Shown: one piece after another, positions 22,401 through 34,500 of the stretch | Position numbering within the stretch: the first letter of the stretch is position 1 | How the letters are laid out: each line of letters begins with the position of its first letter | Assembly: GCA_032164295.1 (NCBI GenBank) | Contig: JAJHTX010000003.1 | Span: 3,286,001 to 3,350,000 of the forward strand | Direction: 5' to 3' | DNA: 64,000 bases | Source of the DNA: Inonotus obliquus | Lineage: Eukaryota; Basidiomycota; Agaricomycetes; Hymenochaetales; Hymenochaetaceae | The notes under the pieces: model-generated | The model's database searches: none | What the model was told of the DNA's origin: nothing | What the model saw: only the letters and a program-made list of their open reading frames with translations | Made by a program: the position numbers and the translations under genes

Positions 22401-25400
22401 CCCTCAATGACTGTCCGAATCGGTAGTATCGCACATACAAAAAAGTCAGACCTAACTAGAGGCGGAAAAGTCGAGACACTCTTTCAACTGTATTACTCTT
22501 CAACTCCACCCCGATATCACTCCTCTTCTCCTTCTTCTCCTTCTTCATCTTTTACTTCTTCTTCTTCCTCCCACCCGGTCTCCGATTTCGATTTCTCGAA
22601 CTCTGAAATATTGGCGGCAGAACAAAACAGATCGGAAGTGTCGGCCTCTTGTAATTTCCTAACCCTGACACTTTTATGGAAATGGAAAATGTACACATCT
22701 TCCCGCCCGCCCCGCAGCCTATTCTCGTCAATTTCGGATGATTTTCCCAAGTACTTACTCGCGAGTTGCGAGTTGTCATCTCGTCAATTAATCCTCATGA
22801 CATTCTGATTGGAGAAAAGTACTCCACGCTCGCTCCAAGACGCCATTAGGATGCTTTTACGGTTGCTGCGCAACATTCAGACGATTCAACTCGAGGGAAT
22901 CTCTGAACATTCCAGTGACCCCGTGTAGCCCAGTAAAGCCAAATTACCCCCCAGCTCCCGCGAACGATGTTTCTATTCCGACCGCAATACCGGTGTCATT
23001 TATACTTATATGGGACGTCTGTATACGCGCCGATCAAAAATATACTCGTCATGAGACCGGCGCCTAGAAAAGAACGTATTCTCCGACGTCACGTTTTGTT
23101 CAAATCTTTCACGTACAGGTGAAATATTCACTCGCTTGCGTGTGAATGAGATTCCCGACAAATACACCCGCTATCGTACTCATCCTCGACTCGACTGTCT
23201 TCGTGGCCGGCGTCAGAAAGGAACTTCCCGCATCACGAAGCTTGAGTTCGTAGAATGGAATAGCGCGGCGGCTTCTTTTGGTGTTGGGTTACCACCCTCC
23301 CTGGCTGTGTCCAGATAAGCAAATGAAAATACGTGATACCCTGCACCGGTACTGATTCCGTCCGTGAGCGGTCATCAAACCCTCCTGCCATGTCCTCATG
23401 TTCGCTCATCTTTCTTTCGGGTAGCTCTTACTGTCCCTCCATATAGCAGAAATAGGAGCTTTCGGGTATCCTGTTGACCGAGATTAACGGAGAACTGTGA
23501 CGAGGAAGAGATTGACTTCAGATGTCACTATCTGGACTCTATCCGCGAATTCCATTCCGAGGCTGAAGGGAAACGAGTAAGTGTCCTGCCTATTTCTTGT
23601 CCGACGGCTCGGCCGCTGTAGACTGCTGTAGATAGTGTCACGTACAATTATCCTTCCTCAACCATCGTCCTGACTCCTGAGGGGTCCACTATCATCCAAA
23701 ATCCAATTCAAATTCGTACCCCGGATGTCGGTCAGAAACGGGCGATGATTGAATACGTGCCTTGAACCCTTCGTCAACGGCGCAACGATAAATATGAATT
23801 GCAGCTGTATTTCTCTTGACGATGGCTGATAAAATGCTACGACGGTCACGGGAGGGGCTCTGTAAAAATTCCAGTGTACCTGTCTCTTCAGCACGCCCGG
23901 TGCCTCGTACCTTAATGTCCTGAACACACCGAGCGCCAAGTGCTATCCGACTCGATCAAATACAATACTTTCTTCACAACGCAACACGCAGTCACGAGTG
24001 GCAAAGAGGTGACAATTTGTAGGATATGAACCCTGATGGCGTTTTTTGATTGTGAATATTCAACGATCCAACGAGTCACCAAGGCACAGGCGCCCAGCAC
24101 TGATGTCAGCTTGAGGTTGGCAAGCGGAGATATCCTTTCGAGCTTTCGACAGTACGGTCCGACGTCGGTCCACACAAGGATTCGGGATGTTTTCATATCA
24201 TCCGTCGATGATCTTCTCGGACTACAATCGGGACTAAAAAGATCGCTGATGAACTAGCGTATGCTTACTGTGCGAGAGAGGTTAGCCCGAGCATTGCACG
24301 ATTACGAGCGAGCCTACGGATGTAAGGCATGGAACGGAACGTGGAGACAGACATACGACTAAAATCGTCAAGCACCAAATCGGTCACCTCCATCCTCACG
24401 CGTCACATCTCCGTCCCTCCTCCTAGAGGCCAAGCAGCCCCTGCATGTATCGCGGACATTGCTTAGGGCACCAGAGTCCCGAACAACGCGGCAGACCTTC
24501 CAAGTAGAGGTAAATGAAATTCTATCCGCGAGTCCTTATTGGACCCCTTATCTGTAGAATGTACCCTTGTCGCAGGGTTTGACCCCCAAGAGTTGCGAGC
24601 TATAGACGAAATTCGGGCTTGCTCGGCAGTCACACTGATTTGTAAAACTCCGCCCCGGTATATTGCGGTGGCGTTAGACTCACTCCCGCTCACCGTGAGA
24701 GATAACGTAAGTGATCGTCGTATAATGGAATGATCGGCGCTCATATTCCAGTCAGCCACTTCATGCTTCTTTCAAAAACCATTTATGGGAGTTGCTGCTC
24801 CATTCTTTGCATGGCGGGAGGTTCGCGTAATCTTGCCGCAATGCTCACTCCCAATTGTTCTGCATCTCGTAGGTACAGAGTATGGATTCCATTCTCGCAT
24901 GCGCCTCTAGTCCAGACCTCAGACTAGACTGACGGATCCAATTCACTGACAGCCTGTAAGGTTATCGACTGCTTTGAAAGCCCATGAAGCAGAAAGAGTT
25001 CGGGTGTTGACTAACAGTACTCCCAGACTACACAAGACGCATATCTGCCCCAACGGCTATTTGAGTGCTTGATTGACGTTTGAGGTTCTCCGGTTCCCAA
25101 TTCCTTCAAGTTAGTGTGATCCTTAGGCTCATAATTAACATCTTGCAGATCTACCAGCAAACCATATGCGCTACGTTGTACCGTCCCCGACTATATCTGA
25201 AACGAGAAACACACCGAGGCCATCACTTCTACGAAGCAGTTGGAGTGTCAAAGGCCTGCTTCTAGTTCATTGCTGAGGTTTTGCGGCTTGCGAAACAGAC
25301 TTGCGGCGTAGTCCTTTTGGTATGTTCAATAGACTCGTCGATTTCGACCATTAATTACCCGTCGGGCGTTTAAGTAGTTGGTTTAACAGTCAATTCGATC

Positions 25401-27566
25401 CCATCTGGGCCCACCTGCAGATTTGTCTAGCTAATTAAGGGTTAGGCCTTTCCGGATTCTGAGCTCACGCAGACTGAACAATACAAATAAGAAGCTTACC
25501 TATATGCAAGACGTTTCCCGTACTGGTTCGCCGCTGAAGATAGAATTCACATTAGATGCTCTCATCAAACTCGAACGAGCGGATGAAATTGCTTGGTAGA
25601 ATCAGGCTGTCTGTAGCGAGAGAACATTGAAATCCAAAGATTCGATGTTGAATGCAAAGACAATCGAGTCTGTTCCTTGGTTGAATAGTTCCGCCGATGA
25701 GTTGGCCCGGAGTTAGTTTGAGAATAACACCGATGGCACCCGTGTCTTCTTTCAACTCAGCCGTGAGCAAGTTCTTTGCCTCGGATAACGGAGGTGAAAA
25801 AATTATACACACTTTATTGTCACTTACTGCTTGCTTGATCCCTGGGACCGGGAATTCGTTCTGGCAGAGTTCATCACGGCCCTGATGTCACGCCAAAGAG
25901 CAAAGATGGGAGTTGGCTGAATCCATTTCTCGTGAAAGTAACAGCTGATTTCCATCCGGGAGTGCGCTGTCGTCGGATTGAAAGCACAGGTTTATTATAT
26001 GCAATACAGTTATTCCGCCTGGCAGGGGATGATGAAGTCCGATAATCACATATGTGAGTTGCCATCTCACCCGCGATTTCACTTACATTTTTATGTGCTT
26101 GCCACTGATACAACTTCTACGATATTCACTGGTTTTGCCAGCCTGACATTGGTGTACAAGGTTTGAACGCCTGAGAAGTCTGCGAATATAGACCCCGTTG
26201 ATCTTTGTTCCCGAGAATAGTTGCGGGTGGATCAAGACGCGGGTGAGCGTCACGAGTAATGCACCCGCGATGTCCCCCGGGTGAACGCAATGGGCGCCAG
26301 TTGGTTCTAAATCGCTCCATTAGGAATGCGAATTCACAAAAAGGGATGAAGCAAACTTACAACGTGTCGTAAATCTATCCATACGCGACGATACTGCACC
26401 AAAGGCACCCAGAGCGATGCTATAGATCAACTATTCGTGGCGAGTACAAGCCGTGCAAGTTACTTTCCCCGCAATAAATTAATTCTGCTTACTCTTCTTC
26501 TCTTCTCAGGAAGTCTGGGGAGCGAAAAGTGGCTAGCTCCGAATGAATGATGAAGGGGAACAAAACTCACACGCCGGGAGTCCGAAGCATCAAGTCGGTA
26601 GCCTTCATCCCGGAGCTCGTACAGTCGTTGATGGTCTTTTCGGAATCACACGCCGAGACGAATACAGCGTCAGACCTTCCCTGACAAGAAGCCCGCACTC
26701 AGCCGTTTGGAATATACCGGTGCAAGTGAATATGCTCAATTAGAGCTTGAAAGCATATTCTATCTGATAGGCGATAGCGCGTAAGATTACGGAACGAAAG
26801 TCCGTTCGATGTTTCAGCTGAATGTGACTTTGAAAATTTCTCTATCCGCCTCGAATTAGTCTTGATGTTGGCCGACGAAGCCTAAACTTGGACTCACGAT
26901 ATACTTCGGAGGAATCCTCCGCGTAAACAAACCGCCCCGGGACAATCAACACTGACACGTAACAAGACCCATTCGGCACATCTTCGGAGAAGGTGTAACG
27001 TGCAAAGATGGCTCCTCCTCGAGCGTCAAGTCGGTAGTCCCGGTGCGATGGTCGGCGCGGAGGTTGCAGCCCGTCTCGGACTAATTCACGCTGAGCAGGT
27101 ACAGCTGCGGACGTCTGCATGCACCACCACCATCGGTACGATTCAATAATGTGTATATTACGAACTGATATGATGGAATTCGGAAGCGGATTAAAGAAGA
27201 CCACGACTCCTCGTCCGCAGGGCAATTGCAGGAACAGGTCACAAATGGACATACCGGAGTCCGTTCCTCAGAGGGAGGACATAATTCAGGATCGGAATAA
27301 TAAGAATTCTTAATTACAGCGAATTGAGCGAATCGCCTGAGCCTCATTCAATCATACAGAGGGATAAGTCGAGCTGCGTCGATAGAATCACAGAATAGTT
27401 CTCGAAAGGCATCGTAAACTGTGCAAGAGAGTGAGCAGCTCGAGGCATTTATTGAAGGGTCGAACGAGCAAGCTATCCCTACTATTAGCTGTGGTTCAAC
27501 GAGTGGCTCATATCTCGACAGAGATGCGTAGTAGTAGTAGTCTGGTTGCAAATCGCAGAATGATCT
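22400..27566. other. Decayed, unrecognised region
   Basis: Only ORFs under about 140 codons are present, mostly on the minus strand. Examples are 26842-27252 (with DYRLDARGGAIFARYTF), 25552-25812 (GVILKLTPGQLIGGTIQP), 24463-24759 and 23658-23939 (ALGVFRTLRYEAPGVLKRQV). Stops between them in all frames argue against one spliced gene with usual short introns. The composition is less repetitive than the region to the left, so these may be remnants of former genes. No family was recognised. Confidence 0.4.
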
Positions 27567-27574
27567 ATCATCAG
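27567..27574 (+). repeat. Putative target-site duplication, left copy
   Basis: ATCATCAG immediately outside the left end of the palindromic element. The same 8-mer stands outside its right end at 29120-29127. Confidence 0.65.
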
Positions 27575-28328
27575 TGGTGACTGGCAATCCCCTATTGCCG
27601 CGCGTGCCATTTTTTTTGAGTCGGAGTTACAAACCTTACTATATATGGCTATGAAAGACCATCTGCGTTTACCGCCCTTCTGTCCTCACATCTACAACTC
27701 CCAAGCTAGCTTTTCTTTGACATTCGCTCATGTATATAGATGACATTGCCTCTCATGTCACAAAAATAAAAAGTATTCAATTTATTGCTGAGTTTGACGT
27801 GCATATATGCTAGATGCATGAATCCCTTGCTGCACAACCAACTATAAAGCCAATAATACAGACAGTACAGAACAACTTTCTCTCTTATTTGTGTCCTTGA
27901 TCTGAATGAAGTTGTTAATGTCATCTATGACCATCAAGATTGTGCACATCCAGTTACTGCTGCTAATTCTATTGGACAATTACAGGCTCTCCAAATCAAT
28001 GAGCAGCAATATCGACTCAGTGCATGACTATATATCTTTCTGTATTGATGAAAAACAGTCTCACATGTGTTTAACACCCTTATTGATTATTTTGTGATTT
28101 TTTGGCATCAAGTCCTGGTCAGTTTGAGTGATCTGAAGTGAGTCGAGCATATTTCTGAAGCAGCACGTGATCTTTCTCTTCCTAATTAGGACAATTTACA
28201 TCGGTCAAACTGAGCAGTACAAGTTGCTTTATTTAACGACCACTTGAAGAATCAACCAGCACAAAGCACGGTCATCATTTTCTCACTCAATTCTTCAATT
28301 CATATAGAAAAAATTTCGAATAAACTGT
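27575..28328 (+). repeat. Left arm of the palindrome
   Basis: Inverted copy of 28354-29107. Every position i pairs with 56682-i, checked at both outer ends, at the inner ends (AATAAACTGT against ACAGTTTATT) and at the ORF pairs inside. Confidence 0.95.
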
Positions 28329-28353
28329 GTACTTCCTGAGATACTGGGTATTT

Positions 28354-29107
28354 ACAGTTTATTCGAAATTTTTTCTATATGAATTGAAGAATTGAGTGAG
28401 AAAATGATGACCGTGCTTTGTGCTGGTTGATTCTTCAAGTGGTCGTTGAATAAAGCAACTTGTACTGCTCAGTTTGACCGATGTAAATTGTCCTAATTAG
28501 GAAGAGAAAGATCACGTGCTGCTTCAGAAATATGCTCGACTCACTTCAGATCACTCAAACTGACCAGGACTTGATGCCAAAAAATCACAAAATAATCAAT
28601 AAGGGTGTTAAACACATGTGAGACTGTTTTTCATCAATACAGAAAGATATATAGTCATGCACTGAGTCGATATTGCTGCTCATTGATTTGGAGAGCCTGT
28701 AATTGTCCAATAGAATTAGCAGCAGTAACTGGATGTGCACAATCTTGATGGTCATAGATGACATTAACAACTTCATTCAGATCAAGGACACAAATAAGAG
28801 AGAAAGTTGTTCTGTACTGTCTGTATTATTGGCTTTATAGTTGGTTGTGCAGCAAGGGATTCATGCATCTAGCATATATGCACGTCAAACTCAGCAATAA
28901 ATTGAATACTTTTTATTTTTGTGACATGAGAGGCAATGTCATCTATATACATGAGCGAATGTCAAAGAAAAGCTAGCTTGGGAGTTGTAGATGTGAGGAC
29001 AGAAGGGCGGTAAACGCAGATGGTCTTTCATAGCCATATATAGTAAGGTTTGTAACTCCGACTCAAAAAAAATGGCACGCGCGGCAATAGGGGATTGCCA
29101 GTCACCA
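28354..29107 (-). repeat. Right arm of the palindrome
   Basis: Inverted copy of 27575-28328. The spacer between the arms is 28329-28353 (GTACTTCCTGAG...). Confidence 0.95.
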
Positions 29108-29119
29108 TTGCCAGTCACC

Positions 29120-29127
29120 ATCATCAG
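29120..29127 (+). repeat. Putative target-site duplication, right copy
   Basis: ATCATCAG directly after the second GGTGACTGGCAAT-type terminal unit, matching 27567-27574. Confidence 0.65.
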
Positions 29128-29227
29128 AATAGGCTCATCACGTGGCACGTGACAAGTTCCAAAAGTTGATTGGGTTGCACTTTGTCTTACCTTCCTACAA
29201 TAGTTCACGCAAACGCACACATCCGAA

Positions 29228-30384
29228 ATGCCACCGGCGAAGATTAGCGAATCCCGCCGCTCTGCGCGTCTCAAGAACGGTAGGATGGTGTTCCGCTGAA
29301 AGGAACCCGCCTGCAATTCTCTTACCTTCCCGTTATGTAGCGCAGTGTGTTTTGAGTCAACCTGAAACTCGGAAAAGATCCCGCACGAAAAGAGCAAGAA
29401 ATGGAACCGGGTCACAGTTAATCAACGAAATCCCTATACTTGATGAAACGAATCGAAGTGCCCAGCTGTCGCAGAGCATCGCTTCGAATGTCGATATTCA
29501 GCTGGATCTTTGCGGACTGGAGAAAAAGTTGCGGTCTCAAGAACGCGAATTGGGGTTGCGGGAACGCGAGCTAGATGCACGAAACCTAGATTTCGAAAAA
29601 ACTCAGAAGAAGCGCGAAGCTGAAGCCATTCTTGAGCAACTAAATGAAAATTACACATGCACGCTGTGAGTATTCGAGATTACCATCGTAATATTCATTC
29701 GCATCGACGCATTCTCGCGTCGTAATAGATGTCTAGAAGTCCTGTAAGTGCTCTTCATACCTCTTTTTCTTTTTAATATCCTGACTGGAAACTATGATAG
29801 CGCATTTCCCTGCGTCCTTTCTTCTCCGAAATGCGGACATTCCTTCTGCGGCCTTTGCATCATTCGATGGTTCTTCTCTCGGCTTTGCGGTAGCTGTGAG
29901 TCGTGGCATGAAGAAGTTCAATGTCCGGTGTGCCGAGCTTCCCTCACTCACACACCGAAGGGCACTGTGCGGCCAATGAACACTTTCCCGTTCTCTCCGA
30001 ACCGCCTGGCGGATAATCACTTGAAGACGATGATAGAGCGATTATCCCAATTATGCAACGCCCTTGGGCTTGTGACTAATAGCAAGAAGGGAAAGGGTCG
30101 AGCATCTACCAGAGGCGCGAGGAAAACTAGAGTTAAGAATGAACAATCCACCTACCTGGAATCCGATGAAACAACGCTACAAACCTGGTCCGAAGGGGGA
30201 CAATCGAAAAAAGATTGGTTACAACGCTACAAGTGCGGTGTCGCACCTTTGTTCTGTAAATGTAACGTGTCTCACACTTCCAATTCATAGAATCAGTCGT
30301 ACGGAAGCGGATGATCTCGTTGAGGTCTGGGGCCTGCTCAGTGATAATGACTTTGTCAAGATAAAGGAGCGCTTGAAGCTATGA
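29228..30384 (+). CDS. RING-type E3 ubiquitin ligase with a 15-nt microexon
   Basis: Five exons fit: 29228-29279, 29341-29665, 29729-29743, 29801-30232 and 30291-30384. They give 305 residues. The N-terminus is basic (MPPAKISESRRSARLKN). A charged coiled-coil segment (LEKKLRSQERELGLRERELD) follows at about residues 75-120, then a RING domain at about 125-185. The RING ligands are C-T-L-C, C-x9-CGHSFCGLC and CPVC, with a long insert that contains CGSCESWH. The third exon is only 15 nt and encodes the second RING cysteine plus LEV. It is required to rejoin YTC-TL with AFPCVL. The C-terminal part is basic and ends in a helix (DDLVEVWGLLSDNDFVKIKE). The likely role is E2-dependent ubiquitin transfer. 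The substrate is unknown. It starts 109 nt after the palindromic element, which therefore lies in its promoter. Confidence 0.85.
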
Positions 30385-31012
30385 ATGGCTCGTTATTCGT
30401 ATTTCCTCACATGATAAGCTGACATTCAAGGGTAAACCCGCTAGTCTCCGATCAGGATCTCATTCTGAATCCCTATCTTAGCTTCTCTGCTTGCTCGTGT
30501 CAGCTCGCCGCTTCCTGGAAGTAAACTTTGACACGTCTTTTCCCGAATTACGCGAACCAGCGCATTCCATTACTACCGTTCTACCATCGACCCATCGACC
30601 CAACGCTCAAACTTCAAATCAGCGTGTCGTTCATTTTTCAGCTCCTTTGAATATTTCACGCCACAAAGAATTTACCTTACCATGATCGTTAATCTCGCAA
30701 TTCCGACGCCCTTACGAGCAGTTGCTTCTCGGAGCAGCAGGGAGCAGCTCCAACCGACTATCATCGAGAGCCTGTTTCTTGGTTTTTCATCCCCCGACCA
30801 CATCAAACTTTATTTTTTCATTCCTGTCGCCTCATTTTATTGAACCATCCGGAGCTATCATGCCCCGCAGCTCCAAAGAATGTTCCTTTTGTCCGGCTGT
30901 GTTCCCCCCTATTACTTGCAGAGCAGTCTTGGTTTTTTCTTTATTCCACACACCTTGTACTTGTCACTTGTATTCTCCCCATTCCCAGTAACCCATTAGT
31001 TGAACAAAGAAG
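30385..31012. other. Intergenic
   Basis: No supported gene. Short ORFs at 30491-30685 and 30722-30991 have no recognisable features. Confidence 0.4.
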
Positions 31013-31293
31013 ATGCTTGATTCGCCAACCCTTGCACATCTTACTAAAGCACTTCATGGAAATTTTAAACCCTTCTTCCGCATTCTAGAAGATACTTCCT
31101 CAAAGGCGCGAGAAGACCAGCTATTCGGTTCTGAGAACCATGATGCAGTGGATCTAACGCAGACGGGATAGTTGAGCGGCCAAAGCTGCATTTGTACATC
31201 CCCCTTCACAGACGTGATGTATCAAGAGAAGCCCCAAGAGATGGAGAAAGCCTCAATGCTCTACAGAATGCCTTGAGCAGATGGTTCCCGTAA
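31013..31293 (+). pseudogene. Unidentified coding remnant
   Basis: An ATG at 31013 opens 52 good codons (LDSPTLAHLTKALHGNFKPF ... DAVDLTQTG) that stop at 31169-31171. In a neighbouring frame, from about 31165 to 31293, the text continues as GIVERPKLHLYIPLHRRDVS ... LQNALSRWFP. A frame change at this junction joins two plausible coding pieces, and there is no splice site pair for an intron of normal size. The family was not recognised. It converges on the 3' end of ARP8. Confidence 0.3.
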
Positions 31294-31520
31294 CGTACAT
31301 CACCTTCCAATCCCTGGACCCCAAACGCACGAGTCACGGTCTTCCGGCAACGGACGTAAAGTGTGTGAGTAGGTAAGGGATGCACTGTGAAGCTGTTATT
31401 CAGTTGTCGGTTCTTTCAAAACAATGCCGGTAAATACAAATTATGATAGCAGTGAGATACATCAAAGGAAAGACAAGAGATCACGAGGCCACGAATCTGA
31501 GGTCCTTTCCCAGAGCAAGG

Positions 31521-34500
31521 CTAGAGATAGTAGCATCTTTCCTTTAGAGCTCGCATCCCGAAGAGGTCCTAAAAGGAGAGGGTTAACGTCAGAAATCCTC
31601 CACGGTTTAGAATGGCAAATCGATGACAGAATATGATATATCTGATAGAATGGCAAAGAGAACTCACCCAGTCGGCGGAGCTCACCCACAGGTCGGCGAC
31701 TCCATCCATCTTCCCTAGTACAGCAGCGCCTTTCCAAGACAGCATGCGTGGATCGATGTCCTTCGGCGGTGGGATGATCTGCACTTTCTCCATGTGTGGT
31801 ACGAGCGGTGTAGCAATTGCTTGAAGCCTGTTGATAAGGTTACCTGTAATGATACACGAGGGAGGGAGTGTATCCCAGAATCGTGAGATACCCACCTGCT
31901 CTCCAACGCGTGAACTATACCGGGTGTCAGTGCTCCCCCGCCGACTAGCAGTACCGCCTGCAGGTATTTACGTATACGATCGTCTCCCCCAGCTGCTCGT
32001 GCGCTGTTATATATCGCAACATCAAGAGGTAGCTTACCCGCTTCGAAAGGAACATCGACAGGATATCCTCCTGGAAATACTTGCGGCTGGACAAGAGGTT
32101 GTGAAGGCACTGGTATCGGAGGTTGCCCGGTTATGGGCGCTGACGCATCGCCAGCAACAGGAATCGCGCTCGTTGCAGTATCCTTTGGCGCGAGAGTAGG
32201 TGTCTGATGTTCATCACTCTGCGCTTGGTCGTGTTGAGGTGGCGTGCTTGACTTCGACGACTGAACCCGCTCAGCAGATGGCGACTTTGAGCTCTGTGCT
32301 GATGTTGAAGCTGTATCCTTTTCTTTGGCATCCACATCCGTCATTTCCGTGTCAACATCGATAGCTGCGTGCTTCCCCTCCACCTTCACAACAATATTGG
32401 TACCCAACGATGTAGCGTCTTTATCCAGCTTTAAGACATTAGCCGTCAATCCTTAAATAAATCAGCCCAGGAAGATAACGTTCAGATGAATAGCTGCTAC
32501 CTTCCGAAACCTGTGGTGTGACAGCACCAGAAGCAGGTTTGGATTGCGCAACGCCTGTTGGCGCAGAGGGTGGGGGCATGAGGTGCTGAGTCGATATCAG
32601 CATCGCACCTGTCTGTATGAACTATTTAGGTGCGCCGCCGGCAAAGGCTTCCAGTGTCTTAACGCACAATTTGATCTTGGGAGTATTCAATCATTTCGTC
32701 GGTTATGTCAAGGTTGTTGGCCCGTCGCAATAATTCGCGCTTTCGCTCCATATCGACGATGCGTTGGTCGAAGAATAGCTATCAATGCAAGCGAAATCGA
32801 CAATCAGTGCAGCTCGTATGACCTCTGATCGGACCTTCCTTACCATTGGAGCAAGTATGACTTCGTCATATGCTCGTAGACCGTACTTAATGGGCTTTTT
32901 TCCTGGTCGCCGGACCCAGAAGTCGTAAAGATTCAGAGCTACATCAGCCTTCACAAGTTCTTGAGCATTATTCAACGGGGAAATTGAAGACTGACTGTAC
33001 CTCGTTCAACGTGCAGATTCTACACTTGAGGTCCTCCATGACAAGCCAGTCATGCATATGTACGAGGTCGAGCTCCTTGTAAGGGAAGCTAATTCTGTCC
33101 AAGAGCACAGAAAGAAATTCCGTGATATCGTCTCCGGCAATCGACAGAATCATCCTTGAATGAAAACGTTAGATACAGATATCCGCTTATACCCTGGGAC
33201 AGCCAACCTTGTTTCCGCAAGAACAAGTCCATCGTCGACACATGATACACTCGTTTTAGCGGCGCCAAGATCAATAACACAGGCATTGGAAATTCCGGCA
33301 CCATACGTCGCGGCCAGAGATTCCTAGGGGATAGTTAATGCCAATTAACAAAAACATTCGCTTGGTTTTACCTGCTGGCAAACAATCTGCTTGAATCCCA
33401 TGGTTGACACCAACATATTTACAAGCTCGTGAACGTAGAACCGATCCCACACATCAGGAACAACAAGAACTACAGAATATTCCTAAGTCAAATGAGTCCA
33501 CACCGTACCATCGCAATGCCAATAGAAGATGATTTACCTTGAACGTTTTTGGATCAATATCCAGTTTGTCCCTCAATGTGGTTCTCCATAATTCTTCAAT
33601 ATCACCCAACATACTTTGATGAGAATCGTAGTCTCGAGTGTTAAACCTTCCCGCGTATACTGGCCACCGGATCGAGTAACCGACAGCCCCCGCGTCATCC
33701 TGAAGCTCAAACACCTGTCTAGGCATAAGAAAAGAATAAGGAGCGTTTGATTCCAAACTGACTTTCTCTCCAACTAGTACGTCTTCCAAAGGAGGCGCTC
33801 TGGCTGGTGGATCAGGAATTGGCGATTCTTCACCTTCCATCTGCTCATTGAACGACGATGCAACCTTGGATGCATTCGGCACAACGCGGAGCTTATAGAA
33901 GCGCATTCTGTCGCGAAGAGCTGAAACCAGAGGATTAATGTTGTTTTCAACCTTTGTGGAGGACGTCAATTCTGAACAAAAGGTACGGAAGACATTCATA
34001 CATGCTCATCCAATGCTCTCGTTCCAGAACTATCCTCCTCATCCTCTGCTGCGATAGAGCTTCCAGGGTCCTTGTCCTTCCTCGATCGTGGTATGAAAAG
34101 CAGAGGCTTAGGCGGTGTTGCAGGTGGCGTGTGCACGCGACGGGCAATGACATGCGGAATGCTAATAGGAACGACGTCTGAAGCACGCCCTATGCGTAGT
34201 GTACGTGTTCCTGGGTGTATTACGACAACTTTCGATCCACGACGGCCCTTTCAAATGTTCTATGAGAAGACATTCGGACAACCGCATGAGATACGTGTGC
34301 TTTCTTACATCTTGCGGGGTGTTCTCGTTCTTGCTAGTACGCGAGGCGTTGCGCGCCCACAGCGTGTTTGATTCATATTTGAGATAGCTTGAGCCGGTAA
34401 TCTTCGGATTCGCTCTGCCCGTGATGAAACATTCGTCAATATGATACGCAAAGTTCGTGGGGTTCCAACTTGAAGTACATACTGCATCGGCGCGTGGAAA

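Larger units (their letters stand above)
27575..29119. mobile_element. Fold-back (long palindromic) transposable element, non-autonomous
   Basis: Two 754-bp arms (27575-28328 and 28354-29107) are inverted copies of each other around a 25-bp spacer. Only one mismatch was seen, near 28239 against 28443 (TTTAACG versus CGTTGAA). The outer ends carry GGTGACTGGCAAT as an inverted repeat, and on the right this 13-mer is repeated once more in tandem (29094-29106, 29107-29119). Taking the right end at 29119, both sides are bounded by ATCATCAG, an 8-bp direct repeat. Duplications of 8 bp are made by hAT, P and KDZ-type DNA transposons. There is no transposase ORF. The best reading in each arm is a short frame with DLNEVVNVIYDHQDCAHP closed by stops. 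It could be a fold-back derivative of a larger element. Confidence 0.75.

Noticed and set aside
26842..27252. 136-codon minus-strand ORF next to the palindrome
   Set aside because: Looks partly protein-like but no start, no neighbour exons and no family; kept only as part of a decayed region.
28329..28353. Palindrome as pure assembly artefact
   Set aside because: Considered, but the 25-bp unique spacer, the mismatch in the arms and the 8-bp flanking direct repeat favour a real insertion; not excluded without reads.
27706..28976. Identical ORF pairs inside the palindrome arms as real genes
   Set aside because: They are identical because of the inverted repeat, are short and have no domain; no sign of a transposase.
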